DNA of 64,000 nucleotides from Isoptericola dokdonensis DS-3 (GCF_001636295.1 NZ_CP014209.1:1488001-1552000), one strand, 5' to 3'. Positions 47,556 to 56,480 are shown, counted from the stretch's first letter. The notes: a model not told the origin generated them from the sequence alone. A program made the numbers and translations.

Positions 47556-48877
47556 GACAGGTCCATGGCGTGGGTCTCGTGGCGCAGCAGCCGCACGCCG
47601 TGCGCGGGCACCTCGAGGTCGAGGACGACGTCGTGGCCGCTCGCCGCCGTGGCGGGCAGGGTCACGACCTTCTCGTCGGACCAGACGTCGACGAGCGTGT
47701 CGGGGTGCCCGATGAGCCCGGCGGCGCCGGCGGGGACCGCGACGCGCCGGGCCTCGTCGGCGGTGTTGAACAGGGCGACCCACCGGACGGTGCCGTCGGG
47801 CGTGCCCGCCGCCCAGACGACGGTGTCGCCCTCGCGCAGCAGCTCGCGGCCGCCGGCGGAGCGGTGCAGCACGTCGATCAGACCCCGGTGGGTGAGGTCG
47901 GCGACGGTGGCGGCGTCGGTCGTGGGCAGGTCGCCGCCCATCATGAGGGGCGAGCGGGCCAGGCACCACAGCGTCAGCAGCGTGCGCCGCTCGTCGGTGC
48001 CGAGCAGCGCGTCGCGCGGCTCGCCGCGCTCCGCGCGCAGGCCGATCCGCCCGAGGGGCAGCATGTCGGCGTCGGGCCAGCCGGCGGACCCGGCGTGCGG
48101 GGCCCACCGCGCGGCGCGGCCGAGCTGGTCGACGACGTCCTCCCAGCGGTCCCAGAGGTCGTCGGAGACGCGCCACATGTCCGCGTGGGCCCGCAGGTGG
48201 TCGAGCCGGGCCAGGGACAGGTGCGTGCCGGGCGACAGGGAGATCGTCACCGGCCGGCCGTGCTTGGCCTCGGCGCGGCGCACGGCCAGCGCGAGGGCCT
48301 CGACGGCGTCGGCGTGGTACGGGGCGAGCATGTCGTCGACCTTGAGGAAGTCGACGCCCCAGCCGACGACGTGGTCGATCATCGCGTCGAGCCACACCTG
48401 GGCGCCCGGGTGGCTGTGGTCGAGACCGTAGTTGTCGCCGTTCCAGGTGCAGGTGCTGGTGGTGTCGGCGATGTCGGCGGTCGTCCACGGGGTGCCGGGC
48501 ACGGGCAGCGCGGCGGCGACCGCGCGCCGGGCGATGCCCCGCATGAGGTGGAGGCCGAGCCGGAGGCCGAGGTCGTGGACGGCGGTGGCCAGCCCGGTGA
48601 GGCCCGAGCCGTCGGCCGCCGAGGGGAAGCGGGCGGGGACGGGCTGGAGGAACCCGTGCCCGTCGAACAGCAGCGGGGCGTCGTCGTTGTACCCGTGCGC
48701 CCGGGCGGTCGGCTCGAACCACTGGGCGTCGACGACGACCGTGTCCCAGCCGGTGTCGGCCATGTGCTCGGCCATGAAGCGCGCGTTGGCGAGCACCTCG
48801 GCCTCGGTGACGGTGGTGCCGTAGCTGTCCCAGGAGTTCCATCCCTGGGGCGGGGTGTTCGCGCGGTGCGGCTGCAT
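47552..48877 (-). CDS. Glycoside hydrolase family 27 enzyme
   Basis: A 441-residue protein without signal peptide, so cytoplasmic. It begins TPPQGWNSWDSYGTTVTEAE, the GH27 hallmark. The predicted nucleophile is Asp181 (GVDFLKVDDM) and the acid/base Asp240 (WRVSDDLW). GH27 contains alpha-galactosidases and beta-L-arabinopyranosidases. The sugar-binding motif usually DDCW reads VDAQW here (about 49-53), so specificity may differ. With arabinan enzymes around it, arabinose- or galactose-containing side chains are likely substrates. The ATG at 48877 follows a purine-rich GGACGAG; an in-frame ATG at 48901 overlaps the operator. Confidence 0.85.
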   Translation of the reverse strand: MQPHRANTPPQGWNSWDSYGTTVTEAEVLANARFMAEHMADTGWDTVVVDAQWFEPTARAHGYNDDAPLLFDGHGFLQPVPARFPSAADGSGLTGLATAVHDLGLRLGLHLMRGIARRAVAAALPVPGTPWTTADIADTTSTCTWNGDNYGLDHSHPGAQVWLDAMIDHVVGWGVDFLKVDDMLAPYHADAVEALALAVRRAEAKHGRPVTISLSPGTHLSLARLDHLRAHADMWRVSDDLWDRWEDVVDQLGRAARWAPHAGSAGWPDADMLPLGRIGLRAERGEPRDALLGTDERRTLLTLWCLARSPLMMGGDLPTTDAATVADLTHRGLIDVLHRSAGGRELLREGDTVVWAAGTPDGTVRWVALFNTADEARRVAVPAGAAGLIGHPDTLVDVWSDEKVVTLPATAASGHDVVLDLEVPAHGVRLLRHETHAMDLS

Positions 48878-48896
48878 TGCTCGTCCGTTTCGTGAG

Positions 48897-48908
48897 TACA
48901 TCGATGTA
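48897..48908. promoter_or_regulatory. LacI-type operator site 1
   Basis: Perfect palindrome TACATCGATGTA just downstream of the predicted GH27 transcription start, so a bound repressor would block initiation or elongation. Confidence 0.75.
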
Positions 48909-48916
48909 ACCGGACC

Positions 48917-48945
48917 ATCCTCTCCGGCGCGCGACCCGGGGTCAA
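48917..48945 (-). promoter_or_regulatory. Promoter of the GH27-GH43 operon
   Basis: Minus strand: -35 TTGACC (48940-48945), 17-base spacer, -10 GAGGAT (48917-48922). Confidence 0.65.
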
Positions 48946-48952
48946 CCTTCTC

Positions 48953-48964
48953 TGCATCGTTGTA
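48953..48964. promoter_or_regulatory. LacI-type operator site 2
   Basis: TGCATCGTTGTA, two changes from site 1 (A to G and A to T), lies between the -35 boxes of the two divergent promoters. Confidence 0.65.
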
Positions 48965-48983
48965 CATCCGTGACCCACGCCAC

Positions 48984-49013
48984 TTGACCGATGGCCTCGA
49001 AGCGTGCGAATCT
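48984..49013 (+). promoter_or_regulatory. Promoter of the arabino-oligosaccharide transporter operon
   Basis: -35 TTGACC (48984-48989), 18-base spacer, -10 GAATCT (49008-49013). Operator sites 2 and 3 flank it. Confidence 0.6.
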
Positions 49014-49031
49014 CTCACCTGTCGGTGGGCT

Positions 49032-49043
49032 TCCATCGATGTA
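49032..49043. promoter_or_regulatory. LacI-type operator site 3
   Basis: TCCATCGATGTA, one change from site 1, about 20 bases past the -10 of the transporter operon. Confidence 0.7.
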
Positions 49044-49109
49044 AAGCGGCCCGCAGGCGTCGAAGCCCACGCGAGGTGCGCCAGGCTCCAACCCCGAGAG
49101 GACCTCGTG

Positions 49110-50459
49110 ATGAAGAAGTCACGCCTGATGGCCGGTGTCGTCGCCGGTCTCGTCATCGCCAGCACCGCTGCCTGCAGCTCCGGCGCCGGCGGTGGCGACG
49201 AGTCCGAAGGTCTCACCTTCATGTTCCGCGGCGGTGAGGACGAGAAGGCCGCCTACCAGGCCGCCATCGACCGCTTCACCGAGGAGACCGGCGTCGAGGT
49301 GGAGGTCATCGTCACGGACGCCGACCAGTACGCCACCAAGCTCCAGGCCGCCATCGCCGGCAACACCGTGCCCGACGTGTTCTACATCGAGCAGGCCAAC
49401 CTCCAGTCTTACGTCAACAACGGCATCCTCATGGACATCACCGACCAGGTGGCCGAGCAGGACGTCGACCTCGAGAACATCTGGGAGTTCGGCGTGAACT
49501 CCTACCGCTACGACGGCACCCTCCAGGGGACCTCCGAGGGCCGCCTCTACGGCCTGCCCAAGGACGTCGGACCGTTCGGCTTCGGCTACAACAAGACCAT
49601 GCTCGAGGAGGCGGGGATCGAGCTGCCCGACGCCGACGAGCCCCTGACCTGGGACGAGTGGCTGCCGATCCTCACCGAGCTCACGAAGGACACCGACGGC
49701 GACGGCGAGATCGACCAGTGGGGCACCGGGCTCAACGTCCAGTGGAACCTCCAGTCGTTCGTGTGGAGCAACGGCGGTGACTGGACCAACGAGGACAGGA
49801 CGCAGGTCACGGTCGACACCCCGGAGTTCGCCGAGGCGCTGCAGTTCTTCACGGACCTCACCACCGAGCACGCGGTGACGCCGAACCCCGAGCAGGCGCA
49901 GACCATGGACACCTACCAGCGGTTCATGGCGGGCGAGATCGGCTTCTTCCCCGTCGCGCCGTGGGACCTGAGCGTCTACAACGAGCTCGACTTCGACTAC
50001 GACGTCATCCCCTGGCCGGTGGGCTCCACCGGTGAGACCGCGACCTGGGTCGGCTCGCTCGGCATCGGCGTGTCCACCACCACCGACATGCCCGACGAGG
50101 CCGTGAAGCTGGTGACCTACCTGTCCGCGGACGAGGAGGCGCAGCAGACGCTGGTCGACGCCAACATCCAGATCCCGAACCGGATCGACACCGCGCAGGA
50201 GTGGGCGTCCGCGCCCGACGCGCAGCCGGCCAACCGCCAGGAGTACCTGGACATCGTCGAGGACTACGGCCGCGCCATGCCGGCCGCGTTCACCTACGGT
50301 GCGCAGTGGTACGACGAGCTCTGGGTGAACATCCAGCCCGTCGTCGACGGCGACCAGCCCGCCGCGGAGTACCTCGCCGAGGTCCAGCCGCGCATGCAGG
50401 CGCTCCTCGACGAGTCGAACGCGCAGGCCGAGGCCGCCGCCGCGCAGAACAACGGCTGA
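49110..50459 (+). CDS. Carbohydrate ABC transporter substrate-binding lipoprotein (CUT1)
   Basis: A 449-residue family 1 binding protein. It has a lipoprotein signal (lipidated Cys22 in STAACSSG), then the SBP_bac_1 fold (FMFRGGEDEKAAYQAAIDRF, GNTVPDVFYIEQANLQSYV, GLPKDVGPFGFGYNKTML, FMAGEIGFFPVAPWDLSVY). It captures an oligosaccharide outside the cell. Co-regulation with arabinan-active GH43 and GH27 genes by LacI-type sites suggests arabino- or galacto-arabino-oligosaccharides. GAGAGG precedes the GTGATG start. First gene of a five-gene operon. Confidence 0.93.
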   Translation: MKKSRLMAGVVAGLVIASTAACSSGAGGGDESEGLTFMFRGGEDEKAAYQAAIDRFTEETGVEVEVIVTDADQYATKLQAAIAGNTVPDVFYIEQANLQSYVNNGILMDITDQVAEQDVDLENIWEFGVNSYRYDGTLQGTSEGRLYGLPKDVGPFGFGYNKTMLEEAGIELPDADEPLTWDEWLPILTELTKDTDGDGEIDQWGTGLNVQWNLQSFVWSNGGDWTNEDRTQVTVDTPEFAEALQFFTDLTTEHAVTPNPEQAQTMDTYQRFMAGEIGFFPVAPWDLSVYNELDFDYDVIPWPVGSTGETATWVGSLGIGVSTTTDMPDEAVKLVTYLSADEEAQQTLVDANIQIPNRIDTAQEWASAPDAQPANRQEYLDIVEDYGRAMPAAFTYGAQWYDELWVNIQPVVDGDQPAAEYLAEVQPRMQALLDESNAQAEAAAAQNNG

Positions 50460-50472
50460 CGCCACCGAGACC

Positions 50473-50512
50473 GGCCGGGGTGCGGCCTGGCGAAGGCCGC
50501 CGCACCCCGGCC
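50473..50512 (+). terminator. Intra-operon stem-loop after the binding-protein gene
   Basis: 13-bp stem GGCCGGGGTGCGG with a 14-base loop, 13 bases after the binding-protein stop. It is likely to protect the upstream message or partly terminate, making more binding protein than permease. Confidence 0.6.
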
Positions 50513-50540
50513 CCGTACCACCTGGACGAAGGAGTCTTCG

Positions 50541-51515
50541 ATGACCTCCGCCACCACTCCCGCCGCGGTCGGACTGGGGACGGCCGCCCGCAAGAAGGCG
50601 GCCCGGCGCACGCCGGCCCCGCAGGACGGGGGCTCGACCAAGCTGCACCGGATCGAGCGTCGCTGGGCGCTGCTGTTCGTCGCCGCGCCCGTCATCGGGT
50701 ACCTCCTGTTCGTCCTGTACCCGACGGGGTACGCCCTCGTCGCGTCGTTCACCCGCTGGAACGGCCTCGGGGCGATGCAGTTCGTGGGGCTCGACAACTA
50801 CGTCGCGCTCCTGAGCGACGAACGGTTCCACCTGTCGCTCTACAACACGTTCTTCTACATGCTCGGCATCCCGATCGGGCTGGCGCTGTCGCTCGCGCTG
50901 GCCCTGGCGATGAACCGCCGGCTCGTCGGGCGTGCCGCGTTCCGCACCATCTACTACATCCCCGTGATCAGCTCGCTGGCCGCCATCGCGATCCTCTGGC
51001 AGTGGGCCTACAACGGCGACTTCGGGCTCGTGAACCAGTTCCTGGCGTTCTTCGGCATCGAGGGCCCGAACTGGCTCGCGGACGCCACCTGGTCCAAGCC
51101 GGCCATCATCATGATGGCGGTCTGGAAGGGCCTCGGGTACTCGATGCTGCTGTACCTGGCGGCCATCCAGTCGGTCCCCCGGTCGTTGTACGAGGCCGCG
51201 TCGCTCGACGGCGCCGGCGCCTGGCAGCGGTTCCGGGCGATCACCCTGCCGATGGTGCAGCCCGTGACGTTCTTCCTGGTGGTCACCAACATCATCGCCG
51301 GGGCCATGATCTTCACCGAGATCCAGATCATGACGCCGACGGGCGGGCCCGAGTACTCGACGGCCTCCACGGTGTTCCACATCTGGCAGCAGGCCTTCAA
51401 GTACCAGCAGATGGGCTACGCGACCGCCATGGCGATCGTGCTGGGGGTCCTGATCCTCCTCATCACGCTCATCCAGTTCCGTCTGAACAAGCGCAGCAGC
51501 TTCGTCATCGACTGA
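50541..51515 (+). CDS. Sugar ABC transporter permease, MalF/UgpA type
   Basis: A 324-residue permease. A cytoplasmic N-terminus of about 40 residues precedes six membrane spans. The ATPase-docking EAA loop is YEAASLDGAGAWQRFRAITLPMV (about 215-237). It pairs with the next gene product to form the pore. GAAGGAG lies before the ATG. No ATPase is encoded in the operon, a usual CUT1 situation in actinomycetes, where one MsiK-like ATPase serves many importers. Confidence 0.94.
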   Translation: MTSATTPAAVGLGTAARKKAARRTPAPQDGGSTKLHRIERRWALLFVAAPVIGYLLFVLYPTGYALVASFTRWNGLGAMQFVGLDNYVALLSDERFHLSLYNTFFYMLGIPIGLALSLALALAMNRRLVGRAAFRTIYYIPVISSLAAIAILWQWAYNGDFGLVNQFLAFFGIEGPNWLADATWSKPAIIMMAVWKGLGYSMLLYLAAIQSVPRSLYEAASLDGAGAWQRFRAITLPMVQPVTFFLVVTNIIAGAMIFTEIQIMTPTGGPEYSTASTVFHIWQQAFKYQQMGYATAMAIVLGVLILLITLIQFRLNKRSSFVID

Positions 51516-51530
51516 GGCCAGGAAGACATC

Positions 51531-52388
51531 ATGCGAACCAAGGACCTGAGCCGCACGACGCGCTCGCGCATCACCGACGTCATCGTCTGGATCGTCCTCG
51601 CGGCCGGCGCGATCTTCATGATCGCCCCGCTGCTGTGGATGATCTCCACCTCCCTGAAGACCCAGCTCGAGGTCTTCGCCCTGCCCCCGGTGTGGATCCC
51701 CGAGGTGCCCCAGTGGGACACCTACGTGCGGATGTGGCAGGACTCCTACGTCCTGTCCGGCTTCCGGAACTCCGCGATCGTCGCGTTCACGGTGACGATC
51801 ATCGGCACGTTCACCTGCTCGCTCGCCGCGTTCTCGCTGGCGAAGATGCGGCTGCCGTACCGCAACGCCATCTTCATCGGCCTGCTGTCCGGCATCATGA
51901 TCCCGTTCCCGACGATCATGATCCCGCAGTTCGTGATGTTCGCCCGGCTCGGCTGGGTGGACACCCTGCTGCCCCTGATCGTCCCGGCGATCTTCGGCAA
52001 CATCGTCATGATCTTCTTCCTGCGCCAGTACCTCGAGTCGGTGCCGAACTCCCTCATCGAGGCCGCGAAGATCGACGGCGCCTCGTACTGGCAGATCTTC
52101 TGGCGCATGATCATGCCGATCATCCGCCCCGCCGTGGCCGCGCAGTTCATCCTGTGGTTCATGGCGGTCTGGAACGACTACCTGGCGCCGATCCTGTACC
52201 TGAACACGCCGGAGAAGCAGACGCTGCAGGTCGTCATCGCGAACATGAACGTCCAGTACGCGACGCAGCGCGACTACCCGCTGATCATGGCGGCGTCGTT
52301 CGTCTCGCTGCTGCCGATCCTCGCCGTCTTCCTCGTGTTCCAGCGGCAGATCATCGAGTCGATCGCGCTGACCGGGTCCAAGGGCTGA
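51531..52388 (+). CDS. Sugar ABC transporter permease, MalG/UgpE type
   Basis: A 285-residue permease with six membrane spans and the EAA loop EAAKIDGASYWQIFWRMIMP. It ends with a MalG-like C-terminus (FQRQIIESIALTGSKG). It starts 15 bases after the first permease gene and forms the heterodimeric channel with it. Confidence 0.95.
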   Translation: MRTKDLSRTTRSRITDVIVWIVLAAGAIFMIAPLLWMISTSLKTQLEVFALPPVWIPEVPQWDTYVRMWQDSYVLSGFRNSAIVAFTVTIIGTFTCSLAAFSLAKMRLPYRNAIFIGLLSGIMIPFPTIMIPQFVMFARLGWVDTLLPLIVPAIFGNIVMIFFLRQYLESVPNSLIEAAKIDGASYWQIFWRMIMPIIRPAVAAQFILWFMAVWNDYLAPILYLNTPEKQTLQVVIANMNVQYATQRDYPLIMAASFVSLLPILAVFLVFQRQIIESIALTGSKG

Positions 52389-52389
52389 C

Positions 52390-53817
52390 ATGACCGAGCT
52401 CCGCGAGCCCGCCGCCGGCCCCACCGGCGGCGGGCCGGGCGCCACCGCGCCCGTGATCCCCCCGACCGCAGCACCCGACGCACCCGACACGACGTCGTGG
52501 GGCGGGCGCCACGCGCACGACCCGACCGTCGCGCGCGACGATGACGGCGTCTACTGGTGCTTCTCCACCGACGCCCGGTACGACGGCCCCGTGCGCGCCG
52601 GCGTCCAGGTGCGCCGCTCGACCGACCTCGTGACGTGGGAGCTGACCGGCTGGGCGCTGCCCGGCGTCCCGCCCGCCGCGGCCGCGTGGGCGTCGGCGGA
52701 GGGCCTGTGGGCCCCCGAGGTGGTCCGCTCCCCCGACGGCGGCTGGCGCATGTACTACTCCGCGTCGTCGTTCGGGTCCCGCCGCTCGGCGATCGGGCTG
52801 GCGACGGCCCCGCACCCGGCGGGTCCGTGGACGGACGCCGGGCTCGTCGTCTCGTCCCGGCACCACGAGCCGCCGGAGGGGACGGGCCACCCCAACGCCA
52901 TCGACGCAGCCGTCGTCGACGACGACGACGCGCAGTGGCTGGTCTACGGCTCGTTCTTCGGGGGGATCCACGCGCTCCCCCTGGACCCCGTCACCGGGCT
53001 GGTCGCCGAGCGGGCTGCCGCCTCCGCCGCGCCAGGTGCCCTCACCGACCACCCCGGCGTGCTCCTCGCGCGCCGCTCCCCCGCGGTCGACAACGGCGCC
53101 GTCGAGGGCGCCTTCGTCCTGCCCCGCCCAGGCGGCGGCTGGGCGCTGCTCGTCTCCTACGACTCGCTGGCGTCGAGCTACCACGTCCGGGCGGCGGTCG
53201 CCGACGCCGTGACCGGGCCGTACCGCGACCGGACCGGGCGGCTCATGACGGACACGGACGCCGCGCCGTGGTCCGTCGGGGTGCCCGTGCTGTCTGGGCA
53301 CCGCCACGACGGCGGTCCCGGGGTCCTCGCGCCCGGCCACGGGTCGGTGCTGACCGAGGACCTCCCGGACGGCGGCCGGCGCCAGACGTTCGTGCACCAC
53401 GTGCGCGACGCCGACGCACCCGCCCGGCACCGCCTGCAGGTCCGCCGCCTCGTGTGGACCCACGACGGGTGGCCGCTGGTCAGCCCGCAGCCGTGGGCGG
53501 GCGCCGCGCGGGAGACCGACGACGAGGACGCCTGGCCGTCCGACCCCGCCGTCCTCGACGGCCGGTGGGAGAGCTGGGAGCCCGGAGCGGACCCGACGCA
53601 CGTCCGCACCACGACGACCGGCGTGCTCGAGCCCCGCGACGAGGTCCGCTCCCACGGGCGCGGCCGCTTCGGCTGGCGGGCCCCCGACGGCGCGGAGGTC
53701 AGCGCCGTCGTCCACCCCGGCTGGGACGCCGTGCGCGGGCGTGCCACCCTGGTCCTGACGGCGCTGGACGCGACCGGCCGCGTCGTGCTGGCCACCAGGG
53801 TGGACGAAGGAGCATGA
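52390..53817 (+). CDS. Glycoside hydrolase family 43 protein (cytoplasmic)
   Basis: A 475-residue protein with no signal peptide. The GH43 domain carries GRHAHDPTVARDDDG (catalytic Asp), GLWAPEVVRSPDGGWRMYYSASSFGS, NAIDAAVVDDDDAQWLVYGSFFGGIHALPL. About 110 extra residues at the C-terminus include a second beta-rich unit (YREVRS-like region GRFGWRAPDGAEVSAVVHPG). It is the internal counterpart of the surface GH43 at 46422, with which it shares the SAIGLAT and GSF(F/W)GGI motifs. It would hydrolyse imported arabino-oligosaccharides. Begins one base after the permease stop, so it is translationally coupled. Confidence 0.86.
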   Translation: MTELREPAAGPTGGGPGATAPVIPPTAAPDAPDTTSWGGRHAHDPTVARDDDGVYWCFSTDARYDGPVRAGVQVRRSTDLVTWELTGWALPGVPPAAAAWASAEGLWAPEVVRSPDGGWRMYYSASSFGSRRSAIGLATAPHPAGPWTDAGLVVSSRHHEPPEGTGHPNAIDAAVVDDDDAQWLVYGSFFGGIHALPLDPVTGLVAERAAASAAPGALTDHPGVLLARRSPAVDNGAVEGAFVLPRPGGGWALLVSYDSLASSYHVRAAVADAVTGPYRDRTGRLMTDTDAAPWSVGVPVLSGHRHDGGPGVLAPGHGSVLTEDLPDGGRRQTFVHHVRDADAPARHRLQVRRLVWTHDGWPLVSPQPWAGAARETDDEDAWPSDPAVLDGRWESWEPGADPTHVRTTTTGVLEPRDEVRSHGRGRFGWRAPDGAEVSAVVHPGWDAVRGRATLVLTALDATGRVVLATRVDEGA

Positions 53818-53819
53818 CG

Positions 53820-54481
53820 ATGGACCGTCCGCAGGACCCGCGCGAGACGGCGCGCGAGCGCGTCGCCGACGCCGAGGTGCCGGGCTGGGCGGGCGGCGTC
53901 ATGCTGGCCCTGCGCTGGGCCACGCTGCTCGTCGAGGTGCAGGTCATGGTGGTCCTCGGCACCCTCGCCGGCGGGGTGGTCGCCGGGCTCGGCCCGGCGC
54001 TGCGCGCGGGCGGCGCGGTGACCGCGCGGATGACCGACGAGCCGACGCCGTGGCGCACGTTCTGGCGCACCTGGCGCGACGGGTTCGGGCGCACCAACCT
54101 GCTGTTCGCGCCGTTCTGGGTGATCGCCGTGCTGCTGTGGTTCGACGGCGTCGCGGTGCGGCTGCTCGAGGGCCCCTCCGCCTCGGCGCTCCTCGGGGGC
54201 TGGTCGTGGTCGTCGCCTGGTCGGGCGTGATGCTGGCCTACTGGCCGCGCGTGGTGCTGCGGTACGACCGTTCCTTCGTCGAGACCTGGCGGTTCCTGCT
54301 GCTCAGCCCGCTGCTCGGCCCCGCGGTGTCCGTCGCCGTGCTCATGGTGCTCGTGGTCCTGTGGGTCGCCTGGACCTTCCTGCCGCTGGCGGCCGTGCTG
54401 GTCGGTGCGGCGTTCGTGCTGTGGGCGACGGGCCGCCTGGTGTCCGAGCGGCTGGACCGGATCGACACCGACGCCCGCTGA
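53820..54481 (+). pseudogene. DUF624/YesL-type membrane protein, frameshifted
   Basis: The first frame reads MDRPQDPRETARERVADAEV, then DUF624 membrane segments up to GPSASALL, and then diverges to a stop at 54230. The second frame picks up as GLVVVVAWSGVMLAYWPRVV and ends at 54481 (RLVSERLDRIDTDAR). Adding one G to the G5 run at 54195-54199 restores a single protein of about 220 residues. DUF624 proteins (YesL) accompany CUT1 sugar transporter genes and their role is unclear. AAGGAG lies seven bases before the ATG at 53820; an ATG at 53814 overlaps the GH43 stop. Mutation or sequencing error cannot be separated here. Confidence 0.7.
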
Positions 54482-54491
54482 GCGGGGAGCC

Positions 54492-54527
54492 CGCCGGGCG
54501 GGACGCCCGCAGGCCCCCCGCCCGGCG
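54492..54527. terminator. Convergent terminator between the DUF624 and amylase genes
   Basis: Perfect 11-bp stem CGCCGGGCGGG with a 14-base loop between the stops at 54481 and 54533. Confidence 0.65.
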
Positions 54528-54532
54528 TGGTC

Positions 54533-56335
54533 TCACCGCCAGGTGTCGTCCAGGACGAGGGTGCCGTCCGGCGCCACGGTCGCGGTCCGGTTCGACCCGT
54601 TCTCCCAGACGACGGCCCCCGAGCCGTCGACCTTGACGAACTTGTACTCGAAGGACGCCCCGGCGGGCAGGTCGACCGTCGCCGTCCAGACCGGGTAGGA
54701 GCCGGCGCCCAGGCGCACCCCGTGCTGCGGCGACCACGACCCGAGCTCCGGCAGGGAGCCCACGAGCCGCACGTCCTGGCCCCAGACCGTCGTCGCACGG
54801 ACTGCCACGGAGGTCTCCCCCGTCGCCTCCTCGCCGCCGTCGCCGTCGTCGCCGTCGTTCCCGTCGGCCGCGAGCAGGGCGAGGGCGCCGTAGGCCGGGA
54901 CCGTCGCCGTGAACGTGCCCGACGCCGAGACGGTGTAGGTGGTGGAGCAGTCGTCGGAGGCGACGACGTCGCAGTACGTGCCCGCCGGCAGCGAGGTCGC
55001 GTAGGTGCGGGTCACGGCCGAGGCCGTGTTGTTGATCGTCACGTAGCCGACGTCGCCGCGGCCGTAGCCGATGTGGTTGCCCCCGTCGTCCCACCAGCTC
55101 GTCACGGCCGTGCCCTCGACGGCGTTGTGGAACCCGACCATGCCGCGCACCTCGGTGGCGTCGTGGGTGCACGTCCAGGCGGACGACCCGCAGGACGCGT
55201 CCGGCACGGAGGTCTGGGTGGCGCCCGGGGCACCGGCGTCCTTGTCGGTCCACGCGTAGCCCGAGTAGACCGTCGGCGAGCCGTACGGCCACGACAGCAG
55301 GAACGTGTTGGCCAGCAGGTACTTGGCGCCCCACCGGTAGTTCATCGTCTCGCCGTTGCGCTCGGTGTCGTGGTTGTCGACGAACACCCCGGCGTCCGCG
55401 GACGGCAGCTTGCCGTCGCCGATGGTCCGCAGCCCGGCGATCGCTCCGTCGAACCGGGACCGCAGCTCGCGGGCGTAGTCGAACTCGTGCGAGTCGCCGC
55501 TGCCGAGGTACTCCGACGGGCGGATCGGCTCACCGGCCGCGCCGATGACCTCGTGCACCCAGAAGACGTCCGGGTCCGAGAGCCGCGACCGGATAGCCTC
55601 CAGGTCCGCCGCCGGGACGTGCTTGGCCGCGTCGATGCGGAAGCCCGCCACCCCGAGGCCGATCAGGTCGTTCAGGTAGGCCGCGATCCGGTCCCGGACG
55701 GAGGCCGACCCGGTGCGCAGGTCCTGCAGCGACAGCAGGCGGCAGTTCTGCACCTGGTAGCGGTCGCCGTAGTTCGAGATCGAGGTGCGGCAGTCGTTGA
55801 AGTCCGCCGCGGAGTAGGTGCCGGGGAACGAGTCGACGCCGAACGGGCTCCCGGCCACGCCGGTGCCGGAACCCTGGTCCGCGCCGGTGGTGTGGTTGAC
55901 CACCGCGTCGACGACGACCCCCACACCCGCCGTGCGGCAGGTCTCCACCATGTGCGCGAACTCGGCGCGGGTGCCGAGCTTGGACTCGACGCGGTAGCTG
56001 ACGGGCTGGTACGAGGTCCACCAGGCCGTGCCGCGGACGTGCTCCTGCGGCGGGGAGACCTGGACGTAGCCGTACCCGGCGGGCCCGAGGCTGGACGTGC
56101 ACTCGGCGGCCACCGAGTCCCAGGTCCACTGGAAGAGGTTCGCGATGACGTTGCCGCGACCGTTCGGCGAGTCCACGACGGGGCTCGGGACGGGCGTCGT
56201 GGCGCCGGCGGGCCCGCCGGCCAGCAGCCCGGCGCCGGCGACGCCCAGGGCGGCCAGCGCGGCGAGGAGCCGGACGGGACGGCGGGCGGCCCGGGAACGG
56301 GGTCGTGCGGTGCGTGATCGATGTGCGAGCGGCAT
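54533..56335 (-). CDS. Secreted alpha-amylase with starch-binding domain
   Basis: A 600-residue GH13 enzyme. The signal peptide is about 1-45, cleaved near GPAGATTP. The barrel carries VVVDAVVNHT, GFRIDAAKH (nucleophile Asp235), WVHEVIG (acid/base Glu262) and FVDNHDTER (Asp323). QWTWDSVAAEC and these motifs resemble the Streptomyces/animal-type alpha-amylase group. A beta-sandwich domain C follows, then an Asp/Gly linker (about 488-500), then a CBM20 starch-binding module (TTVWGQDVRLVGSLPELGSWSPQHGVRL...YKFVK...VWENGSNR). It cleaves starch outside the cell. GAAGGAG precedes the ATG. It lies inside the arabinan island but has a different promoter repeat (56456-56480). Confidence 0.94.
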   Translation of the reverse strand: MPLAHRSRTARPRSRAARRPVRLLAALAALGVAGAGLLAGGPAGATTPVPSPVVDSPNGRGNVIANLFQWTWDSVAAECTSSLGPAGYGYVQVSPPQEHVRGTAWWTSYQPVSYRVESKLGTRAEFAHMVETCRTAGVGVVVDAVVNHTTGADQGSGTGVAGSPFGVDSFPGTYSAADFNDCRTSISNYGDRYQVQNCRLLSLQDLRTGSASVRDRIAAYLNDLIGLGVAGFRIDAAKHVPAADLEAIRSRLSDPDVFWVHEVIGAAGEPIRPSEYLGSGDSHEFDYARELRSRFDGAIAGLRTIGDGKLPSADAGVFVDNHDTERNGETMNYRWGAKYLLANTFLLSWPYGSPTVYSGYAWTDKDAGAPGATQTSVPDASCGSSAWTCTHDATEVRGMVGFHNAVEGTAVTSWWDDGGNHIGYGRGDVGYVTINNTASAVTRTYATSLPAGTYCDVVASDDCSTTYTVSASGTFTATVPAYGALALLAADGNDGDDGDGGEEATGETSVAVRATTVWGQDVRLVGSLPELGSWSPQHGVRLGAGSYPVWTATVDLPAGASFEYKFVKVDGSGAVVWENGSNRTATVAPDGTLVLDDTWR

Positions 56336-56455
56336 TGCTCTGCTCCTTCGTCGGGGCCCGTCGTCGGGCCCGGTGCGTCGCTCCCGGCGTCGGTGCCGGG
56401 GCGGTGCTGCGACCTGTGGGCCGCCTCCTGCGGGAGCATCATGTCGATGCAGTCC

Positions 56456-56480
56456 GCAACGTTACTGCAAGGCTTGCAAA
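56456..56480 (-). promoter_or_regulatory. GCAA/TTGC repeats upstream of the amylase gene
   Basis: On the minus strand three TTGCxx units occur in 25 bases (TTGCAAG, TTGCAGT, TTGCGG). TTGCA-type direct repeats are typical of MalR-like control of amylase and maltose genes in actinomycetes. This differs from the TACATCGWTGTA sites nearby. Confidence 0.5.
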
